Below the pieces are notes generated by a model, which saw only the letters and a program-made list of their open reading frames with translations, was not told where the DNA came from and searched no databases. 22,251 bases of DNA from DATLNF01 sp046590575 (GTDB taxonomy: Bacteria > Actinomycetota > Actinomycetes > BP-191). Every line of letters begins with the position of its first letter. Positions within the stretch are counted from its first letter, which is position 1. This document shows, one piece after another, positions 16,199 through 22,251 of the stretch. The position numbers were made by a program, and so were the translations under genes. The stretch covers positions 1 through 22,251 of the forward strand of contig JBKJUS010000055.1 in assembly GCA_046590575.1 (NCBI GenBank). The letters are read 5' to 3'.

Positions 16199-17994
16199 TG
16201 CGCGTGCTGGCTGGCGTTGCCCGCCGCGGCCTCGTGGTGTCGGCAATGACCAGTGCGTTGATGTTCGGTTCGCCAGCGCTGGCCCGGGCCGCAGACCCGC
16301 CGACGCTCACGTCGGTGAGCCCGGTGCCGGCTGCTGCGGGTGCGACGGTCACGCTGACCGGCTCTGCTCTAGCTGCCACGTCGGCGGTGAACTTCTCCGG
16401 TACACCCGCTGCGTGGACGGTCGTCGACGACACCAGCGTCAGAGCTACGGTCCCGACCGGCGCTGTCGATGGCGACGTCGTGCTCGCCACGCCGGACGGC
16501 TCGGCGTCGCTGCCGTTCGATGTCGATGAGCCGCCGGGCGCGGTCACTACGCTCGCCGCCCGGGCCGGCGACTCCGCAGTCGGTCTGCGCTGGGCGCTGC
16601 CGACCGACACCGCGCTCGTCATCGTGCGTCGCGTCGAGGGGACATCGGCGCCCACCGGTCCGGACCAGGGCGTTGCAGTGGTCCGGGCGCTGGTGACCGA
16701 AGTCGTCGACCAAGGCCTGACCAACGGCACGGCCTACTCCTACGGCGTGTGGGCCGAGGACTCCACCGGCAGCATCGGTCCCGCAGTGTCGGTCACGGTC
16801 GTACCAGCAGCGCCCCCGACGACCACACTGCGTCTTGGGCTCTCCGCCGGGTCGGTGACGCACGGCGCTGTAGTGACGGCGACCGGGGTCTTGCAGCGTG
16901 GGGACGGCACACCCCTCGCCGGAACGCAGGTCACTCTCCTCACCCGTCCGCGGGGGTCGACGTCGTACTTCGGCACGTCGGCTGGAACGACGGATGACGC
17001 GGGCGTGGTGCGCCTTGCCTACCGAGTGGTGCGCCACACCGATTTCCTGCTGAAGGTCGACGGCGACCCCTTCACCGCGGCGGCGAGCAGCTCCGGCGGC
17101 TCTGTTGCGGCCCGGCACGGGCTCGTCGGTGCGGTGTCGCCCAGTGTGGTCGAGCCAGGCGACCTTGCTCTGGTTGCGGGGCGGGTTACCCCGCGGGTCG
17201 CCGGCGGCGAGGTCCGGCTCGAGCAGCTGATCAGCGGCTCCTGGCGCGCCGTAGCGGTGACCACCGTCGACGCCGCTGGATCTTTCCAGTTCGCCCGACG
17301 TACCACGGCCGTCGGCGAGCAGGTGCTGCGTGCCGTCGCGCTGCGCACGGCTGGGCACGACGGCACGGCGGGCCCGCCGCTGCGACTCGTCACCCTCCTG
17401 CGGACTCTGCGTCAGGGGTCGGTGGGCATTGACGTGGCGTCGTTGGCTCGTCAGCTCGCCGACCTGCGCTATGACGTCGGCCCGATCAGCACGACATACG
17501 GCTATGACCTGCGTCTTGCCGTCATGGCCTTTCAGAAGGTCCACGCGCTGCCGCGCACCGGCGTGGCCGACGCCGTGACCCGCAGCCGGCTCGGCGTACC
17601 GCTGACACCCCGGCTTCGCTACCCGACACGCGGGCTGTCCGTCGAGGTCGACCTAACTCGCCAGGTGCTCTACTTCTCCCGCGACGGCGTCCTTCAGCGA
17701 ATTCTCGCGGTCTCGTCCGGCAACGACGAGCTCTATACCGTCGACGGCGTGACATCGCGGGCCGTGACGCCGGTCGGCAGCTTCCGGGTCACCCGCAAGA
17801 TCAATGGCGTCCGGGTCAGCCGTCTCGGAGAGCTCTTCCAGCCGGCGTACTTCGTCGGAGGGTATGCGATCCACGGTAGTCCGTCGGTGCCCGGCTTCCC
17901 GGCCAGCCACGGCTGCATTCGCGTGACCAAGTCCGGAATGGCGCGGCTGTTCCCGCTACTTCCCGTCGGCACGCCGGTGCACGTCTACCGCTAG
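16198..17994 (+). CDS. Secreted multidomain L,D-transpeptidase (IPT/TIG, Fn3-like, Ig-like, PG-binding, YkuD)
   Basis: A 598-residue exported protein. A signal peptide (1 to about 31, ending ALARAAD) is followed by an IPT/TIG-like domain (about 34-109) and a fibronectin-III-like domain (112-203, ending VSVTVVP). Two Ig-like or carboxypeptidase-regulatory-like modules follow (about 208-300 and 308-400), then a peptidoglycan-binding domain (404-466; LRQGSVGIDVASLARQL and AVMAFQKVH). The last domain is an L,D-transpeptidase catalytic domain (478-597) with the motif HG-x10-SHGCIRV, holding His559, His571 and nucleophile Cys573. Such enzymes form 3-3 cross-links in peptidoglycan or attach proteins to it. 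The ATG at 16198 overlaps the previous stop as TGATG and begins a good signal peptide, so it seems coupled to the oxidase operon. That context is odd and its meaning is unknown. Confidence 0.88.
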   Translation: MRVLAGVARRGLVVSAMTSALMFGSPALARAADPPTLTSVSPVPAAAGATVTLTGSALAATSAVNFSGTPAAWTVVDDTSVRATVPTGAVDGDVVLATPDGSASLPFDVDEPPGAVTTLAARAGDSAVGLRWALPTDTALVIVRRVEGTSAPTGPDQGVAVVRALVTEVVDQGLTNGTAYSYGVWAEDSTGSIGPAVSVTVVPAAPPTTTLRLGLSAGSVTHGAVVTATGVLQRGDGTPLAGTQVTLLTRPRGSTSYFGTSAGTTDDAGVVRLAYRVVRHTDFLLKVDGDPFTAAASSSGGSVAARHGLVGAVSPSVVEPGDLALVAGRVTPRVAGGEVRLEQLISGSWRAVAVTTVDAAGSFQFARRTTAVGEQVLRAVALRTAGHDGTAGPPLRLVTLLRTLRQGSVGIDVASLARQLADLRYDVGPISTTYGYDLRLAVMAFQKVHALPRTGVADAVTRSRLGVPLTPRLRYPTRGLSVEVDLTRQVLYFSRDGVLQRILAVSSGNDELYTVDGVTSRAVTPVGSFRVTRKINGVRVSRLGELFQPAYFVGGYAIHGSPSVPGFPASHGCIRVTKSGMARLFPLLPVGTPVHVYR

Positions 17995-18019
17995 CTGAGT
18001 CTGACCGGCACGTTGCGTC

Positions 18020-18053
18020 GGTCACCTCGGCGTACCTGCGCGACCGTTGAGCC
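18020..18053. repeat. 34-base direct repeat, copy 1
   Basis: Begins GGTCACCTCGGCGTACC and ends ACCGTTGAGCC. It matches copy 2 at 18136-18169 in 32 of 34 positions. Between the two stop codons of convergent genes, in non-coding sequence. Confidence 0.75.
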
Positions 18054-18129
18054 ACACAACCGGCACGGATCTGGGTGGACCTGAGCACGGGAGGACCCGT
18101 CGCGGGCCCCGAGAGCTCCGGTTGTGTGG
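18052..18129. repeat. 12-base perfect inverted repeat between the direct repeats
   Basis: CCACACAACCGG (18052-18063) is the exact reverse complement of CCGGTTGTGTGG (18118-18129). The 54-base loop holds a smaller hairpin, ACGGG-AGGA-CCCGT (18087-18100). Lying between the L,D-transpeptidase and the convergent ABC permease, the structure could act as a transcription terminator for both strands, though no T-tract follows. It could equally be part of a dispersed repeat element. Confidence 0.6.
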
Positions 18130-18135
18130 AGTTGC

Positions 18136-18169
18136 GGTCACCTCGGCGCACCTGCGCAACCGTTGAGCC
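18136..18169. repeat. 34-base direct repeat, copy 2
   Basis: Begins GGTCACCTCGGCGCACC and ends ACCGTTGAGCC; it differs from copy 1 by T to C and G to A. It contains GCGC-ACCT-GCGC, a 4-base stem and 4-base loop. In copy 1 the changed base would give a G-U pair, so the small stem could persist in RNA. It ends four bases before the stop of the ABC permease. Confidence 0.75.
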
Positions 18170-18173
18170 TGGT

Positions 18174-18950
18174 TCACTCCCACCGAAAGGTCGCTGACGC
18201 GAGACCGAGCGATGCCGCGGCCCACAGGGCAAGTACGACGACCGGCCGAGCGCTCAGACCGCCACCGACGCCAAGGGCGTCGCGCAACCCGTCGGAGAGC
18301 GCAGCAGTGGGGAGGATCTCGCCGACGCTGCGCAGGACGCTGGGTAGGCGGGAGAGCGGGAAGAGCACACCACCGAGCAGCAGCAGGATGAGGTAGAGAC
18401 CGTTGGCTGCGGCCAATGTCGCCTCGGCTCGCAGGAGGCCGGCCATCAGCAGCCCGATCCCGCAGAAGCAGGCGGTGCCGAGCAGGACAAGCACGACGGT
18501 AGCGGCGACTGCGCTGGTCCCGCCGCCCGGTCGCCAGCCGAGGGCCAGTCCGACGCCGCACAGCAGCACGCACTGGATCACCTCGACGACAAGGACGCCG
18601 AGCGTCTTGGCGGCCAGCAGGACGGCCCGGGGCAGGGGAGATGCGCCGAGGCGCTTCAGCACGCCGTACGAGCGCTCGAAGCCGGTCGCGATCGCTAGCC
18701 CGGTCATCGACGTCGACATCACCGCCAGCGCGAGCACGCCGGGAACGAGGAAGTCGAGGGGGTCGTCGGCGCCGGTCTCGATGAGGTCGACGGAAGCGAA
18801 GAACGTGAGCAGCACCACTGGGATGACCAAGGTGAGCAGGAGGCTCTCACCGCGTCGCAGCGTCAGTCGCAGCTCCATCGCGGTCTGCGCGACCAGCATC
18901 CGGGCGACCGGAGCGGCACCTGAGCGGGGGGAGTAGTCGAGTCGAGTCAT
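18174..18950 (-). CDS. ABC-2 type transporter permease (DrrB-like)
   Basis: A 258-residue membrane protein of the ABC-2 family, with a short polar N-terminus (MTRLDYSPRSG) and about six hydrophobic segments. The first is SLLLTLVIPVVLLTFFASV. The middle has the family-typical FERSYGVLKRLGASPLPRAVLLAAK coupling segment between helices two and three. LILLLLGGVLFPLSRLP, near the C-terminus, is the usual site before the last helix. The ATG at 18950 overlaps the ATPase stop (ATGA); the frame is open 33 codons further up inside the ATPase gene, which I reject. The substrate cannot be told from the sequence. From memory, M. tuberculosis has a similar pair (Rv1457c/Rv1458c) in the same place near sufR and ctaA. 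Confidence 0.9.
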   Translation of the reverse strand: MTRLDYSPRSGAAPVARMLVAQTAMELRLTLRRGESLLLTLVIPVVLLTFFASVDLIETGADDPLDFLVPGVLALAVMSTSMTGLAIATGFERSYGVLKRLGASPLPRAVLLAAKTLGVLVVEVIQCVLLCGVGLALGWRPGGGTSAVAATVVLVLLGTACFCGIGLLMAGLLRAEATLAAANGLYLILLLLGGVLFPLSRLPSVLRSVGEILPTAALSDGLRDALGVGGGLSARPVVVLALWAAASLGLASATFRWE

Positions 18951-19888
18951 GCCCGTAGGTCTCTGCCGGTGAGGTCGAGGAACACGTCCTCGAGAGTGCG
19001 GCGTTGCAGGGAGATCTCGACGATGCGCACACCGCGCGCAGCGCACCACGTCGTGACGGCAGCAAGGGCGTTCGCGTCCGCGCCGCCGGATACGAGATAG
19101 GCACCGGGCCGCACCTCCTCGGCGATGAGGCCCAGCGGCAGTGCGCTCGCCATGTCGTCGAGGTCTAGGCCGGGCGATGCCGTAAAGCGCAATGACCCCT
19201 CTGCTCCCGACTGCGTCAGCTCTGCCGGAGTGCCGCTGGCGACGACCTGGCCGTGGTCGATGATCGCGACGTCGTCGGCGAGCTCGGCAGCCTCGTCCAT
19301 GGCGTGGGTGGTGAGCAGCACGGTCACGCCGTCGTCGCGCAGGGCGCGCACCAGGTCCCAGGTGGCCAGCCGCGCCTGCGGGTCGAGGCCCGATGTCGGC
19401 TCGTCGAGCATGACCAGCTCCGGACGTCCCACCACGGCCATCGCGAGGGATAGTCGCTGCTGCTGTCCGCCCGAGAGGCGCCGGTACGACGTACGCCCGA
19501 CCGCCGCAAGGCCCAGCGTCTCGAGTAGGTCATCCGGGTCGAGCGGATGTGCATGCAGCGCCGCGACAAGGCGCAGCATCTCGGCCGGGCTGGCGCCGGG
19601 GTACACCCCGCCCGACTGAAGCATCACACCCACCCGCGGGGCGAGGGCACGCCGGTCCCGCGACGGGTCCAGGCCGAGGACCCGGACAGCGCCGGAGTCT
19701 GGCGTACGGAAGCCTTCGCAGGTCTCGACAGTCGTGGTCTTGCCGGCTCCGTTGGGACCGAGAAGGGCAAGCACCCGCCCCCGGGTGGCCGTGAGGCAGA
19801 GTCCGGCCACGACCGCGCGTCCGTCGTAGCGCATGACCAGGTCGATGACCTCGACGGCTGGACCGAGCACGGGTGCCAACGCCGTCAC
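18947..19888 (-). CDS. ABC transporter ATP-binding protein (DrrA-like)
   Basis: A 313-residue ATPase, the length typical of the DrrA/CcmA-like group. Walker A is GPNGAGKTT (44-52), the Q-loop glutamine is Gln91, the signature is LSGGQ (138-142), Walker B is LVMLDEP (158-164), and the switch histidine is His195 in LLTTHAMDEA. A C-terminal extension of about 100 residues ends in the LEDVFLDLTG motif common in this group. The GTG at 19888 overlaps the stop of the cupredoxin gene (GTGA), and its own stop overlaps the permease ATG. It should drive the adjacent permease. Although such proteins are often labelled drug exporters, the setting beside heme A, oxidase and Fe-S genes makes a role in cytochrome or metal-centre biogenesis as likely. 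Confidence 0.93.
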   Translation of the reverse strand: MTALAPVLGPAVEVIDLVMRYDGRAVVAGLCLTATRGRVLALLGPNGAGKTTTVETCEGFRTPDSGAVRVLGLDPSRDRRALAPRVGVMLQSGGVYPGASPAEMLRLVAALHAHPLDPDDLLETLGLAAVGRTSYRRLSGGQQQRLSLAMAVVGRPELVMLDEPTSGLDPQARLATWDLVRALRDDGVTVLLTTHAMDEAAELADDVAIIDHGQVVASGTPAELTQSGAEGSLRFTASPGLDLDDMASALPLGLIAEEVRPGAYLVSGGADANALAAVTTWCAARGVRIVEISLQRRTLEDVFLDLTGRDLRA

Positions 19889-20391
19889 GCGACGACGATG
19901 GTGCCCTTCATGCCGAGCGAGGCGTGCGGCTGGCAGAAGTACTGGTAGGTGCCGGGCTTGTCGAACGTCACCTTGTGGGTAGCGCTGGCGTCAGCGAGCG
20001 TCTGGTTCCCGATCGGCGAGGCTGGATCCTCAGCGCCGTCGCCGCCGGTGACCGTGTGGAAGCTGCCCTCGTTGGACCAGGTCACCGTCGCTCCTACCTT
20101 CACCGTCAGCTCGGCCGGGTCGAAAACGTTGGTGTTCAGCGCCCGTACCTCGTCGCCACCCCCGGCCGGCGCGCTCGGCGCGCTCGGCGCGCTGCCACCG
20201 GACGGCGACGCGCTCGCGCCGCCGCTCGGCTCGGCACCGGGCGCCGGGAAGACGGTGGGGTTGATCGAGGCGACGGGGAGCGGCTTGGCGGTGTCGGGGT
20301 TGGCCTTGTCCCGGGTGGTGTCGCCGCACCCAGCGAGCAGCGGCAGTGCCACCAGGGCGGCCAGGACAACGGCGGTGGGTCGGCGGCGCAT
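19885..20391 (-). CDS. Cupredoxin (plastocyanin-like) lipoprotein
   Basis: A 168-residue protein. The N-terminus MRRRPTA and a hydrophobic stretch end in the lipobox LLAGC (Cys22). A linker rich in Ser, Pro, Gly and Ala (about 30-80) includes three SAP units. The C-terminal cupredoxin domain (82-168) has His112 in SFHTVT and Cys153, His156 and Met161 in YFCQPHASLGM, the full ligand set of a type 1 copper site. It is probably anchored outside the membrane and carries electrons or copper. The ATG at 20391 is preceded by AAAGAGG (20398-20404, minus strand). The stop overlaps the ABC ATPase start, so it heads that operon. The domain resembles the one fused to the oxidase subunit II, though the spacing between His and Met differs. 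Confidence 0.88.
   Translation of the reverse strand: MRRRPTAVVLAALVALPLLAGCGDTTRDKANPDTAKPLPVASINPTVFPAPGAEPSGGASASPSGGSAPSAPSAPAGGGDEVRALNTNVFDPAELTVKVGATVTWSNEGSFHTVTGGDGAEDPASPIGNQTLADASATHKVTFDKPGTYQYFCQPHASLGMKGTIVVA
20168..20194. repeat. Three tandem copies of a 9-base unit in the cupredoxin linker
   Basis: GGCGCGCTC repeats at 20168-20176 and 20177-20185, with GGCGCGCTG at 20186-20194. On the minus strand it encodes the Ser-Ala-Pro repeats of the flexible linker. Copy number may vary between strains. Confidence 0.7.
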
Positions 20392-20445
20392 GGGAAGCCT
20401 CTTTCGACGGCTCGGGGGCCGCGGTGGGGCACTGCGGCGCAGGTG

Positions 20446-20475
20446 AGGATACGCAGGGCCGCCAGCCGGATCGAA
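20446..20475 (-). promoter_or_regulatory. Weak promoter candidate for the cupredoxin-ABC operon
   Basis: On the minus strand, TATCCT (20446-20451) fits the TAnnnT -10 pattern, with TTCGAT (20470-20475) 18 bases upstream as a poor -35. It lies 55 bases before the cupredoxin ATG. Nothing else in this divergent 148-base gap looks better for this strand. Confidence 0.25.
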
Positions 20476-20504
20476 TCGACCCGGCGGCGTCCGACTGGGC
20501 CGAC

Positions 20505-20533
20505 TCGACCGGAGCCTGGAATTAGGGCACAAT
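20505..20533 (+). promoter_or_regulatory. Predicted sufR promoter, probably giving a leaderless message
   Basis: TCGACC (20505-20510) and CACAAT (20528-20533) are 17 bases apart. Transcription would begin about seven bases after the -10, at or next to the GTG at 20540. No Shine-Dalgarno sequence precedes that GTG, which agrees with a leaderless message, a form common in actinobacteria. Pattern-based only. Confidence 0.4.
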
Positions 20534-20542
20534 CACGTTGTG
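20528..20542. promoter_or_regulatory. Candidate SufR operator, CACAA-N5-TTGTG
   Basis: A perfect 5-5-5 palindrome, CACAA-TCACG-TTGTG, covers the predicted -10 and the GTG start of sufR. SufR repressors bind short palindromes at their own promoters, and the mycobacterial and other SufR sites known to me have a similar inverted-repeat layout. A repressor bound here would block initiation of the suf operon, and the site may also affect the divergent cupredoxin operon. Confidence 0.5.
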
Positions 20543-21238
20543 AAAACCGTGACGGCGAGACAGCGTGGTGGCCCGCGCGACTCCGCTGACGGCCGCACCC
20601 GAGACCATGTTGCCCGCCTCCTGCTCGAGCGTGGGCCCTCGACAGCTGCCGCTCTTTCCGAGGAACTCGGCCTGAGCCCAGCCGCCGTACGCCGGCACCT
20701 GGACGCCATGGTGACCAGCGGCATCCTGACCAGCCGCGAGGCACGCGTCTACGGCCGCCGGGCGAGGGGCCGACCTGCGCGGCTGTTCATGCTGACCGAC
20801 GCCGGCCACGCCGCCGGGCCGACGACGTACGACGACATCGCCGTCCAAGCGCTGCGCTACCTCGCCGAGACCGGCGGCGATGCGGCAGTGCGAGCTTTCG
20901 CCGAGCAGCGGGTGTCCGCCGTCGAGCAGCGCTACGCCGACCTGGTCCAGGCTGCCCCGGAGACCGACCCGGCCACGGTGCTCGCCGAAGCGCTCTCGGC
21001 CGATGGCTACGCCGCCGCAGTGCGCTCCGGGCCATCCGGTCTACAGCTCTGCCAGCACCACTGCCCGGTCCAGCATGTGGCCGCGGAGTTCCCCCAGCTC
21101 TGCGAGGCGGAGACGGCGGCGTTCAGCCGTCTGCTCGGCACCCACGTCCAGCGCCTGGCCACCATCGCCCATGGCGACGGGGTCTGCACCACGCACATCC
21201 CGTACGTCCCTGCACCTGTCGGAGGGATCTCCCAGTGA
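20540..21238 (+). CDS. sufR: SufR, iron-sulfur cluster-containing repressor of the suf operon
   Basis: A 232-residue regulator. A winged helix-turn-helix of the ArsR/DeoR type occupies about 20-90, with LSEELGLSPAAVRRHLDAMVTSG as helix-turn-helix and RGRPARLFMLTDAG as wing. The C-terminal half carries Cys171, Cys175 and Cys188 (C-x3-C-x12-C), the arrangement expected for cluster ligation in actinobacterial SufR, and a fourth Cys216 in GVCTTH. With a cluster bound the protein represses the suf genes; loss of the cluster under iron limitation or oxidative stress relieves this. The start is the GTG at 20540, without a ribosome-binding site but well placed for leaderless translation. The stop overlaps the sufB GTG as GTGA. 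Confidence 0.92.
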   Translation: MKTVTARQRGGPRDSADGRTRDHVARLLLERGPSTAAALSEELGLSPAAVRRHLDAMVTSGILTSREARVYGRRARGRPARLFMLTDAGHAAGPTTYDDIAVQALRYLAETGGDAAVRAFAEQRVSAVEQRYADLVQAAPETDPATVLAEALSADGYAAAVRSGPSGLQLCQHHCPVQHVAAEFPQLCEAETAAFSRLLGTHVQRLATIAHGDGVCTTHIPYVPAPVGGISQ

Positions 21239-22251
21239 CTGTCGATAACACCCGCGAGCTCGAAGGTCTCGGGACCTACAAGTTCGGGTGGTCGGACTCC
21301 GATGCGGCCGGCGCCAACGCGCGACGTGGCCTCAATGAGGACGTCGTACGCAACATCTCGGCGCTGAAGAACGAGCCGGAGTGGATGCTCGCGCTGCGCC
21401 TCAAGGGCCTGAAGCTCTTCGGCAAGAAGCCGATGCCGACCTGGGGATCGGACCTGTCCGGCATCGACTTCGACAACATCAAGTACTTCGTCCGCTCGAC
21501 GGAGAAGCAGGCGGAGTCGTGGGACGACCTGCCGGCCGACATCAAGAACACCTACGACCGGCTCGGCATCCCCGAGGCCGAGAAGGCCCGCCTCATCGGC
21601 GGGGTCGCCGCACAGTACGAATCAGAGGTTGTGTACCACAAGATTCGCGAGGATCTCGAGGAGCAGGGCGTCCTCTTCCTCGACACCGACACGGCACTGC
21701 GTGAGCATGAGGACGTGTTCCGGGAGTACTTCTGCTCGGTGATTCCGGTGGGGGACAACAAGTTCGCCGCGCTCAACACCGCGGTGTGGTCCGGCGGGTC
21801 CTTCATCTACGTGCCCAAGGGCGTCCACGTGGACATCCCGCTCCAGGCCTACTTCCGGATCAACACCGAGAACATGGGGCAGTTCGAGCGCACGCTGATC
21901 ATCGTCGACGAGGACGCCTACGTGCACTACGTCGAGGGCTGCACCGCGCCGATCTACTCCTCCGACTCGCTGCACTCCGCGGTGGTGGAGATCATCGTCA
22001 AGAAGGGCGGCCGCTGCCGCTACACGACCATCCAGAACTGGTCGAACAACGTCTACAACCTCGTCACCAAGCGCGCCGTCTGCGAGGCCGGCGCCACGAT
22101 GGAGTGGGTCGATGGCAACATCGGCTCCAAGGTGACGATGAAATACCCCGCCATCTACCTCATGGGCGAGCACGCCAAGGGCGAGACCCTGTCGATCGCG
22201 TTCGCCGGCGCGGGCCAGCACCAGGACGCGGGCGCCAAGATGGTCCACGCC
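21235..22251 (+). CDS. sufB: Fe-S cluster assembly scaffold protein SufB, N-terminal part (3' end outside window)
   Basis: An open frame of 339 codons with no stop before the window ends; full-length SufB is about 470-480 residues. It forms the SufBCD scaffold on which iron-sulfur clusters are built in the cytoplasm. Recognisable SufB blocks include KNEPEWMLALRLKGLKLF near residues 45-62, SEVVYHKI, VWSGGSFIYVPKGVHVDIP, EGCTAPIYSSDSLHSAVVE, the RCRYTTIQNWSNNVYNL stretch, and MKYPAIYLMGEHAKGE near the end. The GTG at 21235 overlaps the sufR stop and has GGAGG (21221-21225) upstream. No intein junction appears in the visible part; sufB inteins are known in mycobacteria, and the region beyond 22251 cannot be judged. 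Confidence 0.97.
   Translation, partial: MTVDNTRELEGLGTYKFGWSDSDAAGANARRGLNEDVVRNISALKNEPEWMLALRLKGLKLFGKKPMPTWGSDLSGIDFDNIKYFVRSTEKQAESWDDLPADIKNTYDRLGIPEAEKARLIGGVAAQYESEVVYHKIREDLEEQGVLFLDTDTALREHEDVFREYFCSVIPVGDNKFAALNTAVWSGGSFIYVPKGVHVDIPLQAYFRINTENMGQFERTLIIVDEDAYVHYVEGCTAPIYSSDSLHSAVVEIIVKKGGRCRYTTIQNWSNNVYNLVTKRAVCEAGATMEWVDGNIGSKVTMKYPAIYLMGEHAKGETLSIAFAGAGQHQDAGAKMVHA

Noticed and set aside
18020..18169. CRISPR-like reading of the 34-base repeats
   Set aside because: Only two copies, an 82-base interval containing an inverted repeat, and no cas genes nearby.
21235..22251. Intein in sufB
   Set aside because: The visible 339 codons read as continuous SufB with no splice-junction motifs; later insertion sites are outside the window.

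Overview
The window comes from a G+C-rich actinomycete. The codon use, the frequent GTG starts, the stop/start overlaps and the gene neighbourhood all point that way. The neighbourhood (pgl-opcA-zwf-tal-tkt, then heme A synthesis genes, a DrrA/DrrB-type ABC transporter, sufR and sufB) matches, from memory, the Mycobacterium tuberculosis block around Rv1445c-Rv1461. I cannot name a genus. I see no tRNA, rRNA, insertion sequence or CRISPR array, and no gene-free stretch longer than about 180 bases.

Layout. (1) 1-324, plus: the C-terminal tail of an oligopeptide/dipeptide ABC transporter ATPase. (2) 339-8539, minus: a compact operon for the pentose phosphate pathway, in transcription order tkt, tal, pgi, zwf, opcA, pgl. 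Every junction from tal to pgl is a 4-base ATGA/GTGA overlap. Together the genes carry the oxidative branch (Zwf with its assembly factor OpcA, then Pgl), the non-oxidative branch (Tkt, Tal) and the link to glycolysis (Pgi); 6-phosphogluconate dehydrogenase is not in the window. (3) 8696-10602, plus: ctaA and ctaB, which make heme A from heme B. (4) 10616-11455, minus: ctaG, an oxidase assembly protein, convergent with ctaB across a hairpin. (5) 11560-17994, plus: an oxidase operon of subunit II, subunit I, subunit III, an internally duplicated subunit-IV-like membrane protein, and a multidomain L,D-transpeptidase coupled to it by a TGATG junction. (6) 17995-18173: a short intergenic region with a 34-base imperfect direct repeat and a 12-base inverted repeat. 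(7) 18174-20391, minus: a cupredoxin lipoprotein, an ABC ATPase and an ABC-2 permease, all overlapping. (8) 20540-22251, plus: sufR and the start of sufB, with a CACAA-N5-TTGTG palindrome over the sufR start.

The most unusual part is the oxidase operon. Subunit I has the YSHPAVY signature of A2-type oxidases, not the GHPEVY of the usual actinobacterial aa3 enzyme. Subunit II carries a second, C-terminal copper (cupredoxin) domain where caa3 oxidases carry a cytochrome c. The subunit-IV-like protein is a tandem duplication with an unrecognised histidine-rich domain between the halves. No cytochrome bc complex or cytochrome c gene lies in the window, and a second cupredoxin lipoprotein is encoded nearby. 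My inference is an accessory oxidase fed through blue-copper centres, placed inside an otherwise conserved block.
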